Origin: JANSYA01 sp965243385
Lineage (GTDB): Bacteria > Spirochaetota > Leptospiria > Leptospirales > Leptonemataceae
NCBI GenBank assembly: GCA_965243385.1
Contig: CBDEUV010000002.1
Span: 1,364,001 to 1,428,000, forward strand
Reading direction: 5' to 3'
DNA length: 64,000 nt
In this document: in pieces, positions 7,721-16,417 of the stretch
How positions within the stretch are numbered: position 1 is the stretch's first letter
Layout of the letters: each line of letters begins with the position of its first letter
Program-made: the position numbers and the translations under genes
The notes under the pieces: model-generated
What the model was told of the DNA's origin: nothing
Seen by the model: the letters and a program-made list of their open reading frames with translations, nothing else
Databases searched by the model: none

Positions 7721-10700
7721 GGCTGCGAATCTCCTCGAAGATTTCCGTATCGTCGCCCATTGCGGGTCGGGCGAAGTACACGCCCCGGCCGGGCGACGCG
7801 GGCTCCATACCGCGCAGGAAAAAATAGAATACACCTCCGAAGTCCCGTTCGTAATCAAAGTCCGGAATCTGCCCCCGTAGCCAGCCCACCAGCGCGTACG
7901 TGTAAATACGATACTGCAGATCGTACTCGTGGGCGCTCATGGCCGCCTGCAGCGCGTGGGGTTCGTACTCATCGAGCACGTTGCTCTTCCAGTCGGCGAG
8001 AAAATAGCGGCCACCCACACGAAAGACCAGGTCGATGAAACCCCAGAGGTGACCGTCCTGGAATCGCGCGCCGGGAAACTCGTTCGCCGCGGCCCCGGAG
8101 AGGAGCGGCTGGTCGTGCAAGCGGGGGATATGAAAATAAAACTCCAGTTCGTGAATGCGCTGATCCGACTCCAGATCTTTCAGACAGAATCCGTCCGCCG
8201 CTTCCGGCAACGGAGTCGTGAGCACGCGGCGCATCAGATGCCCGACGAATTCGATCGCCTGATCTTCAATCGTCGCGCCGTCTACCTGCGCGTCGCTCGC
8301 CGTGGGAATGAAGCCGTTACGACGCAAATGCCTGAGGATTAACCTCCGATTCGCATCAGTTAGATCCAGGCGCTGAGCGTCGCCGCCGATTCCGGCGTAG
8401 TCCAGATTCTCAAGCATGTCGTGCAGCATGGTGCCCGCATCCGCGCCACGCATGCGGCGATCCAGATCCTGCGCGAAAGAGGATTGCGCAGGCGGATTTT
8501 CGACCGCCGCATCGAGCGTCGGCGCGAATTCGAGCGGCAGTCCGGCCGCGTCTTCTCGATCGCGCGCAGTCTCTTCAAGAAAAGCGTCAGGCGTCACCGC
8601 GCCGGCGTTATCGCCCGCATTCATTTCCGCCGCATCCACGTCCTCCGTGATTTCCGTAATATTGGGAGCCTCAGGCGCGACGGCCTGCGCAGCGACGCCG
8701 TTCGGCGAAGCTGCGGCGCGACGGCTCAGGGCCGTATATGATAGCAGATCCCGGCGACGAACGGCCACATTCGCGGGTTCCGGCGGAAACAAAATATTCG
8801 GATCAATTTCACGACCGCCTGTAACTCCATCGCCAGTCCCTGAGTCGCGGTCGACGGCGTTCCAGGCTGAAGCCCCGGCGTCCGTAAAAAAGTCGCCGGC
8901 CTGATCCGCTTCCAGAAAAAGCGCGCGCTCCGCGACATCCGCCGCGCCCGCCGGATAGGCCGCGTCGATCGCGTCGCGCACAAAACGCGCGAGGGGCCCG
9001 GCGCTATGTTTCGCCCGGGCGTCCGCCGGACGATAGTACGGAACGTACAGCTTCACCGCCGCGCGGGTAAGCGCCACGTAGTACAATCGGCGCTCTTCGG
9101 CCTCTTCTTCGGCGCGAAAGCGTTCCTCGTCCGAAAGCAAAAGGTCGTGAATTCGGTCGCCGTGCTCGTCATGATATTCAAAACTTTCGTACAGATGCGC
9201 CATTCGACGGGTAAAACCACCGGCCAGGCAGACGATCGGAAACTCCAGGCCCTTCGAAGTATGAATGGTCATGAGCCGGACCCGCGCGTCCTCGCTCTCC
9301 TGGCGGTGTACATCCCACTCTTCGCGCACCGGCGTCGCTTCGTCCCGGAGAAATTCAAGGTATTCGATGATACCGGTGAGATCCAGATTTTCGCGCACGG
9401 CGTTTTCGGCCAACTCTTCGCAGATCTGTTCGTAGTTCGCAACGGCCCGGTCGTACTGCGCATCCAACGTCCCCGGGTTCGAGCCCGGCTCGGGCGGTGA
9501 AAGCGCATCACTGCTTTGCAACAGCGATCGGAAAAAGGCGGGCCAGTTGCGGCGTTCCGCCAGTTCGCGCCAGACGTTGATCGCTCCGCGAAACGCCGGT
9601 TCCTCGCTCTGCCCCGGAGACTGATCGGCGCGCCGCAACGCGTCGATCTCTTCCGGAGTCTTGCGAAAGAAGCGGGTCAGGGCGGCCTTGTACCCCGACT
9701 CGAGCCGTCCCGGCGACTCCACAGCCCGCAGAACCAGACTGAGCTCCAGCGCCTCCCGGGATTGATAGAGACCGGTTTTCTTATAAAAGGAATGGGGCAC
9801 GCCCATGCGTTCCAGCGCGTCTTCCAGCAGCGGCGCATCCGTTCGCGTGCGCAATAGAATGCATACGTCGCCGAAGTCGAGCGCGCGTTCGACGCCGCCG
9901 TCGCTCAGGCGCAGTTTTCGGCTACGAACGAGAGCGTGAATTTCGCGCGCGAGAAAACGAAAATATTTGCGTTTGGCCGCGGTACCGGATCCAGCTTCGT
10001 CCAGCTGAATGAGCTGGAGCGCGCGCCGTGTAGTTTCGTCCGCGGCGATCGAAAGCTTGCGGTATTCCGGAGATGATTCGAATGCGGGCGCATAGTCGAT
10101 CAGCTCGCCTTCGCCGGCGCCGCGCGTTGACGCTTCCGGCGCGCCGAAGAACGCGGGCGTCGCGAAGACTTCGTTGAAAACCTGAACGAGTTCCGGCACG
10201 GAGCGATAGTTCGTGGACAGTCGATAGAGCGCGGCCCGGGAATCGCGGGCGAGGAGCTCCATTTCGCGCCGCGCGGCGAAGTACGCGAAGACGTCGGCTC
10301 CGCGAAATCCGTATATCGCCTGTTTGGGATCGCCCACGAGATACAATACGCCCTGCGCTCCCGGGTCCAGATACAAACGCCGAAAGATCTCCCATTGCAC
10401 AGGATCCGTATCCTGAAATTCGTCGACGATCGCGCAGGCGAACTGCTCGCGCAGCAGCTTCGTGAGCGGGGCCTCTGTTGCGGACAGCGCGTCGTTCACC
10501 AGCTGCAGCATATCCTGAAAACTGACGCATGCGCGCTCGCTCTTATAGCTTTCGACTTCGCGGGCCACTCCGGCGATGCTGGCAGCCGCAAGCGACAGAC
10601 TCAAGCCGCGATAATCCAGCGCCCGCAGGCGTTCCAGCGCGTCCACGACCGCGGACAACTCCGGACAGACCTCCGCGCTGTTATCGCCGGCCTTCGTCCA

Positions 10701-11771
10701 GTGCTCGTCGCTCAGGGTCCGAAATCCAGTCCCCGGGTCGAGCTTTGCGCGACGCGCCTCCTCCAGAAAATGTTTCGCCGCGACGGTCGCCGAAAAAGAT
10801 CCGGTGGATTCGCCGCTCGTTCGTTGGGCGGCTTCGTCATCGCGCGGAGCGTCCGCTTCGAAATCGGAATAGCGCTGCAGCTCTCCGAGGATGGCCAGCA
10901 GCGGTTCTATGAAACGATTGAGCTTGCGCTGGCGGGACTGCGATTTTTGATTCAGACGCGCGAAGGCCTGCGCGAATTCGCTCGCTCCGGGATTCCGCGA
11001 ATCGATTTCGCCGACCAGCTGCGAGAGCTCGCGAAAGATGGCCAGGGTTTGCGATCGCAGTTCGCGAAAATCGGCGAGCAGTCTTTCGGCGGATTCCGGG
11101 GCCGGCGGCAGAGTATGCGGCTCGCCCGCCGCTGACAGCAGAACCCGCCGAATGCGACGCTCCCAGCGGCTCTCGTCGAGGCGCGGATCGTACTCCGGGA
11201 ATCCAGAAAACTCCAGCAGCTCTGTTAGATCTTCGCCGTAAACCGTGGGCCACATTCCGCGCATGCGGCGACGCAATAGCGTCTGGACGAGTGGCGCGTC
11301 ATCGACGACTTCGCTCTTCAGCGGGCGGCCGAGTTCGAAGCCGAAGCGCGAGAGCACCATATGACAGAAACCGTGAATCGTATAGATTCCAGCGTTATCG
11401 AAGCCGTCCACCGCGGCCCGCAGTCGTTCACGAACCCCGGCGTTCGGTCTATTTTCCGCTTCGTCTTGTGCATTGGGCGCGCCCTCAAATTCAGGCAAAG
11501 CATGGGCGAGGTATTCCGCGTTCAACCGCGCGCGAATGCGTTCCTTGAGTTCGCCGGCGGCCTTCTCGGTGAAGGTCACCACGAGTATGCGATCAATGCT
11601 CAACCCCTCATCGCGCACCAGGCGCAGCACGAGATATTCGATCGTATAGGTTTTCCCCGTGCCGGCCGAAGCCTCGATCAGCGCGTGTCGACCGCAATCA
11701 ATGTCATCCGGACTCTCAATCATCCGGTAAGCGAGCTCCCGGGCCTGCGAATTCGGTGATTCGAGCGTCAT
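7707..11771 (-). CDS. recB: Exodeoxyribonuclease V subunit beta (RecB helicase-nuclease)
   Basis: RecB is the 3'-5' helicase and sole nuclease of RecBCD. The 1354-aa product starts at ATG 11771, which forms a 4-base ATGA overlap with the recC stop. UvrD-like helicase motifs are clear: EASAGTGKTYT (about 33-43), VVTFTEKAAGELKERI, AIVDEFQDTDPVQW, YLVGDPKQAIYGFRGAD, LSTNYRSVPELV and TIHTSKGLEFPIV. The C-terminal nuclease has the WGFIDLVFR...ADWKSN motif and the QYRIYTYAL helix. It is larger than E. coli RecB (about 1180 aa), partly through an acidic low-complexity linker just before the nuclease domain. Nuclease and helicase residues look intact. Confidence 0.96.
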   Translation of the reverse strand: MTLESPNSQARELAYRMIESPDDIDCGRHALIEASAGTGKTYTIEYLVLRLVRDEGLSIDRILVVTFTEKAAGELKERIRARLNAEYLAHALPEFEGAPNAQDEAENRPNAGVRERLRAAVDGFDNAGIYTIHGFCHMVLSRFGFELGRPLKSEVVDDAPLVQTLLRRRMRGMWPTVYGEDLTELLEFSGFPEYDPRLDESRWERRIRRVLLSAAGEPHTLPPAPESAERLLADFRELRSQTLAIFRELSQLVGEIDSRNPGASEFAQAFARLNQKSQSRQRKLNRFIEPLLAILGELQRYSDFEADAPRDDEAAQRTSGESTGSFSATVAAKHFLEEARRAKLDPGTGFRTLSDEHWTKAGDNSAEVCPELSAVVDALERLRALDYRGLSLSLAAASIAGVAREVESYKSERACVSFQDMLQLVNDALSATEAPLTKLLREQFACAIVDEFQDTDPVQWEIFRRLYLDPGAQGVLYLVGDPKQAIYGFRGADVFAYFAARREMELLARDSRAALYRLSTNYRSVPELVQVFNEVFATPAFFGAPEASTRGAGEGELIDYAPAFESSPEYRKLSIAADETTRRALQLIQLDEAGSGTAAKRKYFRFLAREIHALVRSRKLRLSDGGVERALDFGDVCILLRTRTDAPLLEDALERMGVPHSFYKKTGLYQSREALELSLVLRAVESPGRLESGYKAALTRFFRKTPEEIDALRRADQSPGQSEEPAFRGAINVWRELAERRNWPAFFRSLLQSSDALSPPEPGSNPGTLDAQYDRAVANYEQICEELAENAVRENLDLTGIIEYLEFLRDEATPVREEWDVHRQESEDARVRLMTIHTSKGLEFPIVCLAGGFTRRMAHLYESFEYHDEHGDRIHDLLLSDEERFRAEEEAEERRLYYVALTRAAVKLYVPYYRPADARAKHSAGPLARFVRDAIDAAYPAGAADVAERALFLEADQAGDFFTDAGASAWNAVDRDSGTGDGVTGGREIDPNILFPPEPANVAVRRRDLLSYTALSRRAAASPNGVAAQAVAPEAPNITEITEDVDAAEMNAGDNAGAVTPDAFLEETARDREDAAGLPLEFAPTLDAAVENPPAQSSFAQDLDRRMRGADAGTMLHDMLENLDYAGIGGDAQRLDLTDANRRLILRHLRRNGFIPTASDAQVDGATIEDQAIEFVGHLMRRVLTTPLPEAADGFCLKDLESDQRIHELEFYFHIPRLHDQPLLSGAAANEFPGARFQDGHLWGFIDLVFRVGGRYFLADWKSNVLDEYEPHALQAAMSAHEYDLQYRIYTYALVGWLRGQIPDFDYERDFGGVFYFFLRGMEPASPGRGVYFARPAMGDDTEIFEEIRSRVSR

Positions 11772-14700
11772 GCGGCCCCGCCCTGATTGGACGCCCGGTC
11801 GGATTTCGCTTCGGCGGCCAGGCACGCGAAAAACAATTCATAGCGGCGGCGTACAATGATTTCAGCGTCAGCCGGAAAACGGGCCGGCAGCAGTCGCGCG
11901 AGATCCATTTGATAGAAATCGTCGCCGTGATCCTCCCAGACGTTTCGCAACTCGTCCGCGTAGGATATTCCGCCCGGAGCTTGCGTACTTTTTGGTTTTT
12001 GATCCCGCAGATGCGGTCGACGCGATACTGCACGATGTTCGATCAAAGCGAGCGGCAGGGTCTCGAAACGGCCGCGCGCGAAATCGGCGGCCAGCTCGCG
12101 CAGATACGCCGCGGCCGACTCCGGCGGCACCTCGACGAAAATCCGGCGGCTTTCATTTCGCGCGATTACCGTCACTTCGAACGGTTCCATCACGCAATCC
12201 GCGAGCGACGGCGGGAGTTGGTCCAGGATCGCATGCGCCGCGCTTCGCAGGAGCAAGGCGGACAAGAAGCCCGCCAGGAAGTCTTCCGTGCGAACGCGCG
12301 AAGCGAAACTGAGCTGCATCAACCCCGGATTCGCATGCAACTCGCCAGCCCGGATAAAAAGGTTCGTAACGCTTGCATGGATTTCGCGCGACGAATCAGA
12401 GCCCGCTTTCGCCTGAACCGGTACATTAACAGGCGGATCGGACGCGTACGAGCCGTGGCCGAAAGCTCCGCGATCGCCGGCGCCGAAACGAAGCTCCGGC
12501 AGCCACTGAACGTCACCGCAGACCGCCTGGATCCGCCCGGCGCGCTCTACAAATTCACGCTGCAGGGTCGTCCGTTCCAGTTCACCGAAAGCGCCGCGCG
12601 GTACGCGATCGCGTAAGCGCGCATCGTCGAAAACTCCGGCGAAAATATCCGAATGCGATTTCGCGCCGCGGCCACGAATATGCAGATCCAGAGCTTCGCG
12701 CAAAAACCAGCGGCGGGCGCGCGCGTCGAGAAACAGAGTTTCGTCCTCTTCGAGGGCGCGGGCGCCCTGCTCAAACTCGTCGAAGAGCCCCAATCGACGA
12801 CGCAACAAAGCGCTCATCGGATCGCGCAGAAATTCGCGTAGATCGCGCAGACGAATCGCGTCCGGGTCAGCGGCCGCCGTTTCTAAAACCGCTTCGGTAT
12901 CGCCTCCGTCAATCGACGGCGTATGTGGAGCGCGCGCGTCATAGCGCTGGATCAGCGCCGCCAGCCGTTCGCGCTGCTCCAGCTCAAGATCCGGATTGCG
13001 ACTTACGAAACGCCGCAGCGCCAGAACGCGATCAGGCGTGGAATAACAGGCCAGGGCATCGCTCTCATCGTTCGCTTCGAAAAAAAGGTGCTCTTCTCCG
13101 GTCAAGCGCAGCGGCACGCGAGCTTCGCGATACACCGTATCGCCCTCGCCGTCGCAGAAACGGGCAAGCGCGGTCGTCAATTCCGTTACGACCGAACAGG
13201 GGTGATAGTCCGCGTCGCGCTGGATGTCGCGGCTCACGTAGCTCAAATACAGGCGATCGCGAACCGAAAGCAAATTTTCCAGAAAGAGCATGCGATTCGA
13301 TTGGGGCGTGCTTGCGTCGCCGATTCTGCGCTCCAGGTTTCGCAGATTCAATACGGACAGATCGGGATGTCCGGGAAAATCGCCTTCGCCCATGCCAGGC
13401 ACATAGACGACGCGAAAGGGAATCGGCCGCATGGGCTGCAACGCCGCGATCGTAACGCCCCCGGCCAGGTAATTGCCGCGATTGCCGGCGACTCCGCCGA
13501 TCTGCGCGTTCCACACTTCCCGCAGAAGCGCGAAACCCGGTAAGCGTCCCGTTGCGCTCGCGTGCCTGCTCAACCGATGCAACGCGGAAAAAGCTCCTAC
13601 GCGAACGCCGCTTTCCCCCGGGCGATCCTCCGGCGCCTGTAGATGCCGATCGATGAAATCGCGCAGGAGATCGAAGGCGCGTAGATCGTTTGCGGCGAAA
13701 GCTCCGGCGCATTCACGCAGGCCGCAATACAGATCCGCGCAAATCGCCGAGAGTATGCCGATCGCGTCACCTTCGCCGCTCGCCAGGTCCGAGTGTGGAA
13801 CCAGCCCGGCGAAGCTGCGAAAATCGCCGGAACCGCGCGGCGAGCTCATGACGGTTCCCAGGCGCAATCGCTGCAGCGCTCGCTCCCAGGTGAACCGTGC
13901 GTCGGCCTGGATCCCGAGTTCTCGCTGATGCCCCGCGTCCATCGCACGAAAGACCTGTAGTTCGTCGGCCCACTCCAGCCAGGCCAGTGCGTCTTCGCGG
14001 TGCAGGCGATGGGCGGCCAGAAAGCATGGATTAAAAAACAACGAGAATAGATCCCGGCGCGTAAACTGCGAATCGAATAGATTCAGAAGCGTGGCGACCC
14101 CGGCGCCGTAGACGCTCGCGTCCCCGGCCGAAAAATCGCTGAGATTATAAGGCACCCGCAGGCCGCCGTCCGGCCGGCGATCCGCGTCGAAGACCGCCTG
14201 CAGTACCGGCCGATAGGTCTGCATATCGGGCACCAGCACGGCGATATCCGTCAGACGCAGCGTCGGATCGCGCTGCATTTGGAACAGGATATTCTGATAG
14301 ATCGTTTCCGCTTCGCGGCGCAGGCCCGGGCAGGCGATGATCTGGATACTCGCGTCCTGCAAACGGCCCGGCTTCGGCGGCGCTTCTTCCGGCTCATGCA
14401 CAGCCCCCACTTCCGCCACGACGCCCTTCTTCGCGGGATCGCCGTAAAACAATTCTCGCTGCAACGCACGCAGCACGCTGTCCGTTTCCCGGTCTGCTGC
14501 GTCTTCTCCGTTTTGAACAGCTACGCCGTACTCGAAAGCTTCGCGGTCTCGCGCGTCCCAGAAAAAACGATGGTGCTCCCGACGGTGGCCGGCCAGCAAT
14601 TGCAGTAATTCACAGGCCGGCCGCGCCCAGAGATCGTTGAGACGTTCCGCGGGCGTATCTGCTTCGCTTCCAGCGTCTCGCCCTGCCGAATCAGATTGCG

Positions 14701-15757
14701 TTTCTGCGCCGCTATCGATCGCACTATCGACGGCGCAATCGCTCCAGCGCGACGCGAAATCGATAGTCGATTCGCCTCTGGCTTTCGCCGACGGCGAAAC
14801 GAAACGCGGACGGCCCAGCGCGCGACGCCAGTGCTCCGGCGCAAAATTCAAATAAAAACGCAGATCCAGCCATTCGCTCAATTCGCTTAATAAATCGAGA
14901 TGAAATGCGGACATCTGCGACATGCCGAAGATGTGCACGGCGCGTTCCAGCGGCCGCAAATCATCCCGACGATCGATCAACACCAGGCGCGCATACGCCG
15001 CCAGGCTCAGACTCTGATCGCCGAAACGATCCAGAGCGCGAACGCGTCCTCCTTCGCGATCGCGGCCCACGCCGAAGACGCGACGATACAGCTCGCGCTG
15101 CGCGCCGTAGATCGCGGCTGTTTTCGGTAGATCGTTTCCGGAATTCTTTGCGGTGCTGCTCGAATCCCCGGCGAAACCCGAGAGCGCCGGGACCTCCAGC
15201 CAGCCCGCGACCATATCGCCGCGATGGTATTCGTATTCCTGAAATAGAGCGGCCAGGCGAGCAGCCAGTTGAACCAGCTTGCGGGGGCCGCGCTCATCGC
15301 CCAAATACTCACGAAACGGCGCGAAGACCGCCTCGTCGCCCGCGACGACCTCTTCCAGCACCGAAAGCACAAGATACTCCAGGTCCACGCGGTCCAGGGG
15401 CAACGGGCGATCCTGCCGGGGATCCAGAGCCAGCAGCAACTGCCACAAACCGGTTTCCAGAAACTGAAAGTCCAGATGCGCCGCGACGCCCTCGCGCTCC
15501 GCCAGCGTCATCTGGATCCAGCGCCGGAGATTTCGGTTGGGCACCCAGATGGCGGGCGCCCTGGCGAAAAAATCGGCCGGACGGGTTTCGCGCAGCTCGT
15601 GCGAAAGCGCATCGAGCAAATTTTCGAGACGCGTACTACAATAATAACGCGTCGTACGCCCGCCGTCGCCGGCGGCGAAGAGGTCCAGCTGCGGCTCGGG
15701 ACGCTCCTGCGCGGCCGAATCCAGAACCCGTTTTTTATTGCGTTTACGTGCGGCCAC
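11768..15757 (-). CDS. recC: Exodeoxyribonuclease V subunit gamma (RecC)
   Basis: This 1329-aa protein fits RecC, the structural and Chi-recognition subunit of RecBCD; assignment rests on position before recB and recD and on the pattern at the N-terminus (YYCSTRLENLLDAL, WVPNRNLRRWIQMTLAE), the internal VLVPDMQTYRPVLQAVF segment, and YVPGMGEGDFPGHPDLSVLN followed by YLSYVSRDIQRDADYHPC. RecC is a helicase-like fold that has lost its ATPase motifs, in line with no Walker A here. E. coli RecC is about 1122 aa, so this one is enlarged. The start is GTG 15757 without a convincing ribosome binding site, so the true start could lie slightly downstream. It overlaps recB by 4 bases. Confidence 0.93.
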   Translation of the reverse strand: MAARKRNKKRVLDSAAQERPEPQLDLFAAGDGGRTTRYYCSTRLENLLDALSHELRETRPADFFARAPAIWVPNRNLRRWIQMTLAEREGVAAHLDFQFLETGLWQLLLALDPRQDRPLPLDRVDLEYLVLSVLEEVVAGDEAVFAPFREYLGDERGPRKLVQLAARLAALFQEYEYHRGDMVAGWLEVPALSGFAGDSSSTAKNSGNDLPKTAAIYGAQRELYRRVFGVGRDREGGRVRALDRFGDQSLSLAAYARLVLIDRRDDLRPLERAVHIFGMSQMSAFHLDLLSELSEWLDLRFYLNFAPEHWRRALGRPRFVSPSAKARGESTIDFASRWSDCAVDSAIDSGAETQSDSAGRDAGSEADTPAERLNDLWARPACELLQLLAGHRREHHRFFWDARDREAFEYGVAVQNGEDAADRETDSVLRALQRELFYGDPAKKGVVAEVGAVHEPEEAPPKPGRLQDASIQIIACPGLRREAETIYQNILFQMQRDPTLRLTDIAVLVPDMQTYRPVLQAVFDADRRPDGGLRVPYNLSDFSAGDASVYGAGVATLLNLFDSQFTRRDLFSLFFNPCFLAAHRLHREDALAWLEWADELQVFRAMDAGHQRELGIQADARFTWERALQRLRLGTVMSSPRGSGDFRSFAGLVPHSDLASGEGDAIGILSAICADLYCGLRECAGAFAANDLRAFDLLRDFIDRHLQAPEDRPGESGVRVGAFSALHRLSRHASATGRLPGFALLREVWNAQIGGVAGNRGNYLAGGVTIAALQPMRPIPFRVVYVPGMGEGDFPGHPDLSVLNLRNLERRIGDASTPQSNRMLFLENLLSVRDRLYLSYVSRDIQRDADYHPCSVVTELTTALARFCDGEGDTVYREARVPLRLTGEEHLFFEANDESDALACYSTPDRVLALRRFVSRNPDLELEQRERLAALIQRYDARAPHTPSIDGGDTEAVLETAAADPDAIRLRDLREFLRDPMSALLRRRLGLFDEFEQGARALEEDETLFLDARARRWFLREALDLHIRGRGAKSHSDIFAGVFDDARLRDRVPRGAFGELERTTLQREFVERAGRIQAVCGDVQWLPELRFGAGDRGAFGHGSYASDPPVNVPVQAKAGSDSSREIHASVTNLFIRAGELHANPGLMQLSFASRVRTEDFLAGFLSALLLRSAAHAILDQLPPSLADCVMEPFEVTVIARNESRRIFVEVPPESAAAYLRELAADFARGRFETLPLALIEHRAVSRRPHLRDQKPKSTQAPGGISYADELRNVWEDHGDDFYQMDLARLLPARFPADAEIIVRRRYELFFACLAAEAKSDRASNQGGAA

Positions 15758-15886
15758 AGATTCAAAAAACGCGCCGAAGCTCGATTTAATTTAAGGTTTA
15801 TGGTGCCGCCCGTCAGCGCCTTGAGCACCGGCCGCTCGTACGCCGACACCGCTTAGATCATATCGCGAAGAACTTAAGGGACGCCG

Positions 15887-16417
15887 TCAATTCGGATGGC
15901 TCATTTCATTTTCGTCGAGCAGCGGGATCATAATATTATCCAGCCCGTTCTCCGAAAACTCTTCGAGATACATTTCCATTAGATTCTGCAACAGGCCGGC
16001 GTCAGTCATTCCTTCGGGGCCTTCCGGCAGCGGTCGATTTTGCGCGCGCAGCTGTTCGAGATCGCGCTCCGCCAGCCCTTCCGCGAGCCGATTCCAGAAC
16101 ACTGTTTCCGCGTAAATATCCGCGCAGTCCACGGCCGTGTTTTCCAGCTCCTCGTTCGGAATCAACTCTCCGCTTTCGTCGCGTTCCGCGCTCATTGCAT
16201 CGCCGCCTGCGGCGAGTACGGTCTGCATCAAAGCGGGAATGCCTTCGGCGGCCGCTTCCAATTCGGGCGAGAGCTCGACGGCTTCCCCGGCTTCGCTTTC
16301 CGCGCTCAACTCGTCGTGAGCCGTTTGAATCATTGCGGCTCCCAGATAGGAGGCCAGCACGAGCTGTTTGTATTGTTCCGGAGTGAGTTCGAGGCGAATG
16401 CCGGGAGGGACTGTCAT
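15887..16417 (-). CDS. Uncharacterised acidic 176-aa protein, coupled to the hybrid kinase gene
   Basis: I do not recognise this protein. It is strongly acidic, predicted mostly alpha-helical, with no signal peptide and no transmembrane segment. The N-terminal part contains LELTPEQYKQLVLASYLGAAMIQ and the C-terminal part DAGLLQNLMEMYLEEFSENG, both looking like amphipathic helices. Its ATG (16417-16415) follows the kinase stop codon (16420-16418) with no gap, so translation is very likely coupled. The recC gene starts 130 bases further on in the same direction. A cytoplasmic partner of the kinase is possible but is only inference from position. Confidence 0.78.
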   Translation of the reverse strand: MTVPPGIRLELTPEQYKQLVLASYLGAAMIQTAHDELSAESEAGEAVELSPELEAAAEGIPALMQTVLAAGGDAMSAERDESGELIPNEELENTAVDCADIYAETVFWNRLAEGLAERDLEQLRAQNRPLPEGPEGMTDAGLLQNLMEMYLEEFSENGLDNIMIPLLDENEMSHPN

